Assembly: GCF_902804485.1 (NCBI RefSeq)
Contig: NZ_CADCST010000082.1
Span: 80,610-144,609 of the forward strand
DNA length: 64,000 bases
Direction: 5' to 3'
DNA from: Flavobacterium collinsii
Lineage (GTDB): Bacteria; Bacteroidota; Bacteroidia; Flavobacteriales; Flavobacteriaceae
Shown: positions 7,757-15,801 of the stretch, one piece after another
Numbering within the stretch: position 1 is the stretch's first letter
How the letters are laid out: the number at the start of each line of letters is the position of its first letter
The notes under the pieces: generated by a model
Seen by the model: only the letters and a program-made list of their open reading frames with translations
Databases searched by the model: none
What the model was told of the DNA's origin: nothing
Program-made: the position numbers and the translations under genes

Positions 7757-9208
7757 TTATCTCGCTAAACCTTTAATCACTACAATTTGACTTGCTTGTT
7801 GCTCGTTCGGACGATTTGTTCCTCCGTCAACTCCTTTATATTTTTCGCCAGTCCAGGTATGAGGTTGGATGCTTAGCATGAAAGTATCAGGAATACCCAA
7901 CTGATCTGATACATCGATCATAGCACCGTATTCCCAATCTCCGAATTTTGATAGTTTACCTACGTTGTATTTGGCAGCATCAGCCTGAGTACGACGGTGA
8001 TCTAATTCTAATACTACTTTCAATTCTTTTGTAGCGATATTGTATTGATAGATATAAGCATCGTGTGTTTCGTCACCGTATCCGTTTGCATCTTCCTGAA
8101 CGTAAACATAGTTACTGGTTACACAAATATTATCCGGGTTTTGAAATTTCCCTGCTTTTCCACTGCGGTTATCTCCATCTAAAACCAATTCTAAAGTTCC
8201 TTTTAACGGATCGGCAGCATCAAGATTTAATCTGTAAACTCTACCGTATTTCGTTCTTGAAGCATCGGCATTCGTTCCTGTGATATCTTGTCCGGTTACG
8301 TTAAAATACAATTCACGGTCAGCATTGTTACCTCCTTTGCGGTAATCTAAATCTTCAACACGACCAAATTTGATTGCTTTCAAAGTATTTACAGATGCGT
8401 TGATCTGAGCTCCTGTTAAAGTAGTGTGGTTGTCAATTTTCACGAAAGAAACAGGATAAGTTTGATCCACAGTCATGTCTCTTTCTCTTTGGTTGCTGTC
8501 ATTTCTTTTTAACATGTACAAAGATCCACCTGTTAAATCACCAACAATATTTGATACATACATAAAAACCTGACCTCCGTAAGTTCCAGAGTCATCGTCA
8601 CCAATTACTACAACTGTTTTTCCTTTGTAAGCAGAAGAACGTAATGGTAAAGCATTTTCGGCGCTTAAACGTCCAAATCCTGATAATTCTTTAGATACTG
8701 ATGCTCCTCCAGCACTAGCGTACGGATCTAAGGCATGTGTACGAGACTCTTCTCCTGACTCTCCGCATGTTAAATAAAGCGGTCCAAAACCATGTTCTTC
8801 TTTAGTAGCCATAGTAGCCCCACACAATCTCCAGGTTCCTCCACTAGAGTTTAACAAATATTCTCCTTTTGTAGGTTTGAATGTTTTGTCTAAAGTAATT
8901 CTCGAAACCGCAAAATTGTCTTCGTTGTTTACTAAGAAAGTAAAAGTTCCGTCGGTATTTTTCAATAGCCCCGAACCATCAGCAGAACCTCCAAAAACAA
9001 ATTTAGGACTGTCTGCAAAAACATCATCTGAACTAAAAAGAGAATAAATTTTCAAACTTTCAAATCCTGCCTGAGCTTTTATTAAACTTGGTGTTACAGA
9101 TTGATCCTTCAGTACAACACTTGTTGTTTCTGCTTCGTCTTTAGAATCGTTATTACAAGATGTAAGTAACGAACCTAACATAATTAGGGGTAAAATAATT
9201 CTTTTCAT
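7757..9208 (-). CDS. PhoX-like (DUF839) lipoprotein
   Basis: Lipoprotein of 483 residues with lipobox LGSLLTSC (Cys18). The rest looks like a beta-propeller of the PhoX/DUF839 phosphatase group: NNEDNFAVSRI, an arginine-glutamate motif in KFGRVEDLDYRKG, and FQNPDNICVTSNYVYVQED. PhoX enzymes are Ca/Fe-dependent alkaline phosphatases, but I cannot confirm all metal ligands here, so activity is uncertain. Next to it are a di-heme peroxidase (downstream) and a PPK2 kinase (upstream), the latter also linked to phosphate metabolism. The start is ATG 9208, immediately giving a lipoprotein signal (MKRIILPLIML). Confidence 0.7.
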   Translation of the reverse strand: MKRIILPLIMLGSLLTSCNNDSKDEAETTSVVLKDQSVTPSLIKAQAGFESLKIYSLFSSDDVFADSPKFVFGGSADGSGLLKNTDGTFTFLVNNEDNFAVSRITLDKTFKPTKGEYLLNSSGGTWRLCGATMATKEEHGFGPLYLTCGESGEESRTHALDPYASAGGASVSKELSGFGRLSAENALPLRSSAYKGKTVVVIGDDDSGTYGGQVFMYVSNIVGDLTGGSLYMLKRNDSNQRERDMTVDQTYPVSFVKIDNHTTLTGAQINASVNTLKAIKFGRVEDLDYRKGGNNADRELYFNVTGQDITGTNADASRTKYGRVYRLNLDAADPLKGTLELVLDGDNRSGKAGKFQNPDNICVTSNYVYVQEDANGYGDETHDAYIYQYNIATKELKVVLELDHRRTQADAAKYNVGKLSKFGDWEYGAMIDVSDQLGIPDTFMLSIQPHTWTGEKYKGVDGGTNRPNEQQASQIVVIKGLAR

Positions 9209-9382
9209 TTAGTTAAAAATTGGTTTCTATTTTTTTTTACAAAGTAATCCCCTACTCTTTAATTTAAAATGATTTAGATATTATCAAAAAAACAACAGTT
9301 TGCAAAAAAACTGCTTTAAAACAAAAAAAAGTTAACATTAAATTAGTACTACAAAACACTCATAAACTTGCAGTAACATTAA

Positions 9383-9411
9383 AGCAAAAAAAAGAGCCTT
9401 ATTTAAGACTC
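9383..9411 (-). terminator. Terminator overlapping the ppk2 stop codon
   Basis: On the minus strand GAGTCTTA-AA-TAAGGCTC forms an 8-bp stem with one wobble, followed by TTTTTTTTGC. The stop codon of the PPK2 gene lies within the hairpin. Confidence 0.65.
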
Positions 9412-10284
9412 GTTTTCTAATTGCTCTTTATATATTTTAATATTAGCCTTTATACTCTCCGGTAACTCAGGCTCTTTAATGTCGGTATGCTTCTGCATTT
9501 CTTCCCAAATGGTTTTAGCCACAATGTAACGGGCCATTTCTTTATCATCGGCCGGAATTATATACCACGGAGCATCTTTTGTCGAGGTTTTATTTATGGC
9601 CTCTTCATAATATTGTTGATATTCCTCCCAATGTGCACGTTCTTTCAAATCCGCAACCGAGAATTTCCAATTGTGTTTTTCTTCTTCCAATCGTCTTAAC
9701 AAACGTTTACGTTGTTCCTCTTTACTCAAATGCAGGAAAAACTTCAGTACAATTGTTCCGTTTTGCGTAATATGCTTTTCAAAATTATTGATTTGCTCCA
9801 TTCTGTCTTTCCAAAAATCCTTCGGAATATCTTCTACCTTTTCAATTCCGGGTAAATTTTCATTCAATATATACTCAGGGTGCACGCGGGTAACCAAAAT
9901 ATTTTCATAATGGGTACGATTAAAAATCGCATATTTCCCTTTTTCGGGTAAAACCACATAATGTCTCCACAAATAATCGTGTTCCAACTCTGCCGAAGTA
10001 GGCGTTTTAAAACTATGTACCACTACTCCACGCGGATTAAATTCTTTAAAAACTTCCCGAATCAGACTGTCTTTTCCGGAAGTATCCATTCCCTGCAGAC
10101 AAATCAAAACGCCATATCTGTTATGAGCATACATGGCATCTTGCTGTTTACTCAATTTAGCCTGAACTTTATCGAGTTTAGCCTCTTTTTCCTCACTGTC
10201 TGCATCAAGGTCGAGCAAAGTAGGAATCTTTGATAATTTTATTTTATCTGTGATTTTAAAATCATTCGGATCTATTGATTTCAT
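9403..10284 (-). CDS. Polyphosphate kinase 2 family protein
   Basis: Cytoplasmic PPK2-type nucleotide kinase, 293 residues from ATG 10284 (MKSIDPNDFKITDKIKLSK). An upstream in-frame ATG at 10332 would add 16 residues not typical of the family. Walker A is GMDTSGKDS (about residues 65-73), Walker B region FNRTHYENILVTRVHP (about 121-136), and an arginine-rich lid KRLLRRLEEE follows. Enzymes of this family move phosphate between polyphosphate and nucleoside mono- or diphosphates. The direction and the nucleotide used cannot be told from sequence by eye. It lies 194 bp upstream of the PhoX-like gene on the same strand. Confidence 0.93.
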   Translation of the reverse strand: MKSIDPNDFKITDKIKLSKIPTLLDLDADSEEKEAKLDKVQAKLSKQQDAMYAHNRYGVLICLQGMDTSGKDSLIREVFKEFNPRGVVVHSFKTPTSAELEHDYLWRHYVVLPEKGKYAIFNRTHYENILVTRVHPEYILNENLPGIEKVEDIPKDFWKDRMEQINNFEKHITQNGTIVLKFFLHLSKEEQRKRLLRRLEEEKHNWKFSVADLKERAHWEEYQQYYEEAINKTSTKDAPWYIIPADDKEMARYIVAKTIWEEMQKHTDIKEPELPESIKANIKIYKEQLENES

Positions 10285-10392
10285 ATTTATGAGTTTTTTC
10301 GTAATAGTAAATATACTATTTTTACAAAGCATATTCCTGCTGTTCCATGTAATACTTTCGGAGACAGCAATTTTATTTACAAAACAACATTC

Positions 10393-11229
10393 ATGGAAAA
10401 ATTCACCTTAGAAATATTATTTCAAATCATCGGAATCGGGTCGGCATCAGGATTATTTTTCAATAACAATTCGCTTTATATTATTGGTGACAATAGTGGC
10501 TTCTTATACGAATACCACATGCAGGATCAGCAATTGAGTGAGCATGCGTTAATAGACAATCCAACAAAGAATATTGCAAAAAATCTTAAACCCGATTTTG
10601 AGTCTTTAACCAACCATAATGATACGCTTTATGTTTTTGGCTCCGGTTCTACCGAAAACCGAAACAAGATGATTGCATTCGATCTTAAAAACAAAACTAT
10701 ACTGCAAAAAAATAATTTGGTTGATTTATATGCACTAATGCAAAGTTTTGGCGAAATAAAACCGGAAGATTTTAATCTGGAAGGTTCTATTTTTGATGGT
10801 GAGAACTGGTACCTGTTCAATCGTGGTAATGGAATCTCGAACAAAAACACCATTTTTACTATCCATGCTAAAAGTCTGGGAGAAGAATTCGCTCTGGTTG
10901 CAACCAATTATAAGCTTCCAAAAATAAAAGGGATTCGCTCCAGTTTTACAGATGCTATTTTGGTGGAAGATAAAATCTATTTCCTTTCTACAGTAGAAAA
11001 CACTAAATCAACTTATGACGACGGTGAAATTTTGGGAAGCTTCATAGGAAGAATCGACCTTAAAACCATGAAAATCGATTTTACTCAAAAAATTACGGCA
11101 ACCAATAAATTCGAAGGTCTGACTTTTTATCAAAAAACAAATGATAAAATCGAGTTTTTGCTTTGCGAAGATAATGATACAGAGGTTCTAGAAACGAAAA
11201 TTTATAAATTGAGTTTGCCTGTTAAGTAA
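10393..11229 (+). CDS. Predicted beta-propeller protein of unknown function (DUF6929-like)
   Basis: Protein of 278 residues without a signal peptide. Repeated blocks such as GLFFNNNSLYIIGDNSGFLY, LTNHNDTLYVFGSG, FDGENWYLFNRGNG and LVEDKIYFLSTVEN point to a beta-propeller, each blade with a D/N-x-x-Y/W-x-F pattern. I believe similar proteins are filed as DUF6929, from memory. It is divergent from ppk2, with 108 bp between the start codons. A damaged copy of its last 28 codons is found at 11795-11880, beyond the next gene. Confidence 0.75.
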   Translation: MEKFTLEILFQIIGIGSASGLFFNNNSLYIIGDNSGFLYEYHMQDQQLSEHALIDNPTKNIAKNLKPDFESLTNHNDTLYVFGSGSTENRNKMIAFDLKNKTILQKNNLVDLYALMQSFGEIKPEDFNLEGSIFDGENWYLFNRGNGISNKNTIFTIHAKSLGEEFALVATNYKLPKIKGIRSSFTDAILVEDKIYFLSTVENTKSTYDDGEILGSFIGRIDLKTMKIDFTQKITATNKFEGLTFYQKTNDKIEFLLCEDNDTEVLETKIYKLSLPVK

Positions 11230-11240
11230 AACGAATTTTC

Positions 11241-11729
11241 ATGAAAAAAATAATTCTTTCGCTATTAATCGTTTTTATGATTTTGACTGGCGGTTATCTA
11301 TTTTATGACTTTAAAACAACTAAAATAAAAAAAGAATATTATAAAACTTTATCGCCTAAAGATTTTAGCCCAAAATCTTTTATTCTCTTTTTTAAAGAGA
11401 AATACAATAAAACCCCTCTAAATAGCATAACAATGAGTGGTGAGTTTCCTGATAATTGGGTAAAACCAAATGATGTAGCTTATCTAATTTCCATCATGAG
11501 ATCTAAAGAAAAATGTTGCGGATATACAAACATATTCTCTTCTACTCTATCTGACGACAATGGTGAGATTGGTGGTTTTGCAATAATTTTTCTTAACTCT
11601 TATATCTCAAATACTAAAATTAATCTAGGTTTAAATTGCAATCCTAAAGTAGATGAAGAGTCGGTTGTAAAAATTGAAAAATGGTTTAAAAAGACGACCT
11701 ACTTTAAAAACAATTCATCTGTTAAATAA
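11241..11729 (+). CDS. Membrane-anchored protein of unknown function
   Basis: Protein of 162 residues. Residues 1-25 form a hydrophobic N-terminal segment (LSLLIVFMILTGGYLFYDF), a signal anchor or signal peptide. The rest is lysine-rich, probably periplasmic, with a Cys-Cys pair in RSKEKCCGYTNIF and a third Cys in LNCNPKVDEE. I recognise no family. It starts 11 bp after the propeller gene but is more AT-rich than it, and it is followed by a degenerate copy of the propeller gene's tail, so this segment may have been inserted together with a partial duplication. Confidence 0.65.
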   Translation: MKKIILSLLIVFMILTGGYLFYDFKTTKIKKEYYKTLSPKDFSPKSFILFFKEKYNKTPLNSITMSGEFPDNWVKPNDVAYLISIMRSKEKCCGYTNIFSSTLSDDNGEIGGFAIIFLNSYISNTKINLGLNCNPKVDEESVVKIEKWFKKTTYFKNNSSVK

Positions 11730-11794
11730 TATAAAAAGTAACTCAATGACATTAAAAAGGGACTTTTCATATTGATATATTTCTTTTTACGCTT

Positions 11795-11880
11795 AAAATT
11801 AAACTTTACTTTGTGAGGATAATGACACAGAAGTTCTCGAAACGAAGATTTATAAATTAACTTTACCCAACAAACTATAA
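11795..11880 (+). pseudogene. Degenerate duplicate of the 3' end of gene 10393
   Basis: Bases 11795-11880 read LCEDNDTEVLETKIYKLTLP then NKL and stop. This matches the C-terminus of the protein at 10393-11229 (LLCEDNDTEVLETKIYKLSLP, shown here in part), also at DNA level with scattered third-position changes. A one-base deletion near 11808 breaks the frame upstream of the match. No start codon or earlier part of the gene is present. It ends 14 bases before the prolyl oligopeptidase ATG. Confidence 0.8.
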
Positions 11881-11894
11881 ACTACCACAAAAAA

Positions 11895-14051
11895 ATGATC
11901 CGGAAAACCACTTTAGCTCTTCTAATTTTTATTACAAGTCAGGCCACACAAGCCCAATATAAATATCCTACGACTCCTGAACGTCCTGTTGTAGATGATT
12001 ATTTTGGAACAAAAATCACAGATTCATACAGATGGCTTGAAGACATGAACAATCCTGAAGTTCAAAAATGGTTCAAAGACGAATCGGATTATACCAACTC
12101 TATTGTGAAAACAATTTCTGGACGCGATGTTCTTTTTAATAGAATGAAAGAGATTCAGGCTTTGGGTGGAGATCAATACGGATCTATTATACAGGTTGGT
12201 GATATTTTCTACTATACAAAAAATAAAAAGCAAGAAAACATATACAAGTTGTATTTCCGTAAAAACAGAAATGGAGCTGAAGTTTTATTGTTAGATCCTA
12301 ATACAATTACTAAAGGTGCCACTATCACCAATTTTAATATTAGTCCTGATAACAAAAAACTAGCTGTAACCATATCTGAAGGCGGTGCAGAAGTTTGCGA
12401 CCTAAAAATTATGGATCTCGAATCGAAAAAATTCCTTTCAGATAAACTTACTCCTGTTTGGAGCGAATTTCCTTTTGAATTTACTCCGGACAGTAAAGCC
12501 ATAACATATACACAAATGGCTACGAGAGATAATACAAGTGACATTTTTTTGAAGAATATGAAAGCTTTTTTACATGTTATTGGCACTGATCCAAAAACAG
12601 ATAAAATATTGGCTTCAAAAGAAAACAATCCTGAATTAGAAATTCTAGCTGCACAATTTCCTTATGTTAAATTTCCTGATGATTATTCATATATCATTTT
12701 AGATATTGGATCTACAAAAAATGAAGAATTTTCTTTTTATGCGCCATTTTCAGAACTAGGAAAATCAAAAATTAATTGGAAACCATTAGTGAAATATGAA
12801 GATGATATAACGGATAGTCAAATTATTGGTGATAAACTTTTTTTCCTTACTCATAAAAATGCTCCTAATTATAAACTGGCATATACAAGTCTAAAAAATC
12901 CAGATTTTAATAATCCAACGATTCTTGTTCCAGAAAATGATAAAGTTATACGAAGACTAAGAAAGTCTAAAAACTTCATTTACTATAATTTGAGCGACGG
13001 AATCAATCAGGAAACTTTCCAAATTAATGCCAAAACTTTAGAAATCAAAAAAATTCCACTTCCAGCGGGCTCTAATTCAGCATTTCCATTAAGTCCACGT
13101 CAAAACGATAACATGATGCTTTTTAACAATGGCTGGGTTACTCCTTCTACTGATTATGATTATGATGCCCAAACTGGAAAATTAGGAAAAAGTAAAGAAT
13201 TAACCGCAAATGGTTCTTTTCCTGACTTTAGCAAAAATTATGTTGTAAAAGAAGTAGAAGTACCAAGTCACGATGGAGTAATGGTGCCTTTATCTATAAT
13301 TTATCCTAAAAACATTAAAATTGACGGTTCTACACCTTGTTATATTACAGGATACGGCGCTTATGGGATTAGTCAATATCCATATTTTGTAGGATCTAGC
13401 GTAATGACTTTATTAGAACAAAATACTATTGTGGCTTTTGCGCATCCTCGTGGAGGAGGTGAAAAAGGCAATAAATGGCATACTGACGGAATGAAAGCTA
13501 AAAAGTCAAATACTTGGAAAGATTTTATTGCTTGTTCAGAATATTTGATAAAAGAAAAATATACTTCTAAAGAAAAACTTATTGGAAATGGAGTAAGCAT
13601 GGGAGGTATATTGATTGGAAGAGCAATTACAGAACGTCCTGATCTTTATAAAGTAGCTCTTGTTGAAGTAGGTTGTACCAATGCAATCAGAATGGAAACT
13701 TCTCCAAATGGGGCAAATCAAATTCCAGAGATCGGAACTTTAAAAAATGAAGAGGATGTAAAATATATTTTAGAAATGGATTCGCAAAGCAAAGTGAAAA
13801 AAGGCGAAAAATATCCAGCTACTTTCATACGCACAGGAATTAATGATCCTAGAGTTGCGCCATGGGAGCCAGGCAAATTTGCTGCAATATTGCAAAATTA
13901 TAATAGCTCCGAAAATCCCATTTTATTACACGTTAACTATGCCAACGGTCACCATTCAAGTGACTTAGATGTTACTTACGGTGATGAAGCAGACATGTGG
14001 GCATTTGCATTGTGGCAGGTTGGAAATACTAAGTTTCAGCTTAAAAAGTAA
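11895..14051 (+). CDS. Prolyl oligopeptidase family serine peptidase (S9A), exported
   Basis: Protein of 718 residues with a signal peptide (TTLALLIFITSQATQA, cleavage before QYK). An N-terminal propeller (about 25-440) begins YPTTPERPVVDDYFG and DSYRWLEDMNNPEVQKW, the S9A hallmark. A C-terminal alpha/beta-hydrolase domain (about 450-715) follows. Proposed triad: Ser568 in GNGVSMGG, Asp651 in GINDPRVAP, His686 in NGHHSS. The usual nucleophile motif is GGSNGG, so GVSMGG is a deviation. The region AFAHPRGGGEKG is conserved. It would cleave short proline-containing peptides in the periplasm. It stands alone and ends in a terminator. Confidence 0.93.
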   Translation: MIRKTTLALLIFITSQATQAQYKYPTTPERPVVDDYFGTKITDSYRWLEDMNNPEVQKWFKDESDYTNSIVKTISGRDVLFNRMKEIQALGGDQYGSIIQVGDIFYYTKNKKQENIYKLYFRKNRNGAEVLLLDPNTITKGATITNFNISPDNKKLAVTISEGGAEVCDLKIMDLESKKFLSDKLTPVWSEFPFEFTPDSKAITYTQMATRDNTSDIFLKNMKAFLHVIGTDPKTDKILASKENNPELEILAAQFPYVKFPDDYSYIILDIGSTKNEEFSFYAPFSELGKSKINWKPLVKYEDDITDSQIIGDKLFFLTHKNAPNYKLAYTSLKNPDFNNPTILVPENDKVIRRLRKSKNFIYYNLSDGINQETFQINAKTLEIKKIPLPAGSNSAFPLSPRQNDNMMLFNNGWVTPSTDYDYDAQTGKLGKSKELTANGSFPDFSKNYVVKEVEVPSHDGVMVPLSIIYPKNIKIDGSTPCYITGYGAYGISQYPYFVGSSVMTLLEQNTIVAFAHPRGGGEKGNKWHTDGMKAKKSNTWKDFIACSEYLIKEKYTSKEKLIGNGVSMGGILIGRAITERPDLYKVALVEVGCTNAIRMETSPNGANQIPEIGTLKNEEDVKYILEMDSQSKVKKGEKYPATFIRTGINDPRVAPWEPGKFAAILQNYNSSENPILLHVNYANGHHSSDLDVTYGDEADMWAFALWQVGNTKFQLKK

Positions 14052-14074
14052 AATCTCGAATATAGTTTAATAAA

Positions 14075-14116
14075 AAATCTGTAGATGCACTAATTTACTT
14101 CTACAGATTTTTTTTG
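14075..14116 (+). terminator. Terminator after the prolyl oligopeptidase gene
   Basis: AAATCTGTAG pairs perfectly with CTACAGATTT around a 16-nt loop and is followed by TTTTTG. Confidence 0.8.
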
Positions 14117-14213
14117 TTTTCACTACAAAGCAAAATTGATTATTTTTATTTTTTTTTACACCCCTCCCAACCTTTTTATCTTTTAAGCCCTCTTTAGTAT
14201 AAAGACAACAATT

Positions 14214-14750
14214 GTGATAAACGAAACTCTCATATCCAACTGCAAAAAAATGAACCGCGATGCTCAGCGTCAGGTTTATGAGCATATGGCTCCAAAACTG
14301 TATCGCGTTTGCAAACGATACCTTAAGAAGGAAGAAGAAATTGAAGAAGCTATGGCTGACGCTTTCTATACCATATTTACAAAGCTGGAACAACTGAAAG
14401 AAGTTTTGGCTTTTGAGGCATGGGCCCGAAAAATTACCGTCAACCATTGTTTGGCAACCATCAAGAAAAACACCAATTTCAATATGTATCTTGATGATGT
14501 CAAATTGCTTTCGCAACCTTTTACCGAGGAGGTGAACGCATTGGAAGAAGAAGATTTACTGAATTTACTAAACCATATTCCGGACGGCTGTAAAACGGTT
14601 TTCAACCTTTTTGTTATTGAAGGTTTCGGACATAAAGAAATAGCCGCTATGCTGAACATTTCTGAAGGCACATCGAAATCACAATTGAATGCCGCTAAAA
14701 CCAAACTAAAGGAGTTAGTCAATAAATTGTATTACCAAAAAGCAAAATAG
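14214..14750 (+). CDS. ECF-type RNA polymerase sigma factor
   Basis: Sigma-70 family factor of 178 residues. Region 2 covers RDAQRQVYEHMAPKLYRVC and the helix AMADAFYTIFTKLEQ. Region 4 is at GFGHKEIAAMLNISEGTSKS, a helix-turn-helix. The start GTG at 14214 gives the family-like INETLISNCKK; the next in-frame ATG is 12 codons later. The membrane protein downstream begins 2 bp after the stop, so the two are co-expressed. The downstream protein is the expected partner that holds the factor at the membrane. Target promoters are not known. Confidence 0.92.
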   Translation: MINETLISNCKKMNRDAQRQVYEHMAPKLYRVCKRYLKKEEEIEEAMADAFYTIFTKLEQLKEVLAFEAWARKITVNHCLATIKKNTNFNMYLDDVKLLSQPFTEEVNALEEEDLLNLLNHIPDGCKTVFNLFVIEGFGHKEIAAMLNISEGTSKSQLNAAKTKLKELVNKLYYQKAK

Positions 14751-14752
14751 TC

Positions 14753-15709
14753 ATGGACAATCAAGATAAAGTATTCGATAAATTTAAAGAGGCCGCACAG
14801 AACTCGGAAACTAAAGATTTCCCGGGAATGGAAAAAGTCTGGTCGCGCCTTGAAGATAAACTGGACAAAAAAGAGGATAAAAAAACCATTTCGTTATGGA
14901 AAAAAATTGCCATCGCAGCCTCTCTTTTATTGCTCATTTCTTTAGGAGCCCAATTTTTAAAATCAGATAAAACAACTCCACTATCAACCCCAAAAGTTGT
15001 AGTTAACGAAACAGAGCAGCCCGCTTTGGAAAAAGAGAACGCAATTGTTTCTTCAGATTCTATAATGGTTCCGAAAGCAGAAGCGGTAAAAATTTTAGAC
15101 CAGCAAATCAAACAACAGCAAAAAGTAGCATTACAGGAAATACAATCTTCTCCCAACAATGCTGTAATCACAGAAGTCGCTCCACCAGCCGTTGCAGATC
15201 AAATTGCTGCTCCGGTAGCTGTACAATCCGAATCTTATAAAAATAAAGAAGAGGAAAGCAGCGTCACAAAAGACAAAGCCGTTGCCACTTATGGATACGC
15301 CGGATCAATGCAGCGAGAGTCAGCTAAAATGGCTTATGCAGAAAAGCAGGCAACAATGGCCAGAAAAAGCGCTCCTCTAATTGTTTTGAACGGAAATCCA
15401 ATTTCGCACAAAGACGATGCCAAAAGGGATCAAATGATGCAGACAGAACTTCCGAATTTACAGCCTGAAAATGTGGATTCTCTTGTCGTACTAGATGCTC
15501 CATTGTACATTATTGACGGAATTTACTATTCTGAAAGCGACTTATTTGGTCAGAACCCAACCAGTCCGTATGCTCCTTTAAACAAACAGGAGATCAAAAC
15601 AATTACCGTTCTTCAGGATCTTGAAGCCACCTCAAAGTATGGCGAAAAAGGAAAAAAAGGAGTGGTAATCATTACAACCCGAAAAGGAAAACCTGCAGCA
15701 AAAGACTAA
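14753..15709 (+). CDS. Membrane protein in anti-sigma position with C-terminal plug-like module
   Basis: Protein of 318 residues. A cytoplasmic N-terminus of about 45 residues (MDNQDKVFDKFKEAAQNSE) is followed by one membrane helix (IAIAASLLLLISLGAQFL, about 49-66). A long Ala/Gln/Lys-rich periplasmic stretch leads to a C-terminal module (about 240-318) with APLYIIDGIYYSESDL, then LEATSKYGEKGKKGVVIITT. That module matches the end of TonB-dependent receptor plug domains. There is no zinc-finger anti-sigma motif. Position behind an ECF factor and single-pass topology make it a likely anti-sigma factor, but this is inference. The plug-like end could read the state of an exported partner such as the next gene product. 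Confidence 0.75.
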   Translation: MDNQDKVFDKFKEAAQNSETKDFPGMEKVWSRLEDKLDKKEDKKTISLWKKIAIAASLLLLISLGAQFLKSDKTTPLSTPKVVVNETEQPALEKENAIVSSDSIMVPKAEAVKILDQQIKQQQKVALQEIQSSPNNAVITEVAPPAVADQIAAPVAVQSESYKNKEEESSVTKDKAVATYGYAGSMQRESAKMAYAEKQATMARKSAPLIVLNGNPISHKDDAKRDQMMQTELPNLQPENVDSLVVLDAPLYIIDGIYYSESDLFGQNPTSPYAPLNKQEIKTITVLQDLEATSKYGEKGKKGVVIITTRKGKPAAKD

Positions 15710-15801
15710 CGGCAAAACTCCAATTTAATTTCAAAAAATCTTTGTCAGGGCTTTAAGCTCTGACCCCGCTCAACCCGATTATTCATCTAAAAATTACTAC
15801 C

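Noticed and set aside
10285..10332. 16-residue N-terminal extension of PPK2
   Set aside because: Not typical of the family; ATG 10284 gives the usual MKSIDPNDF start.
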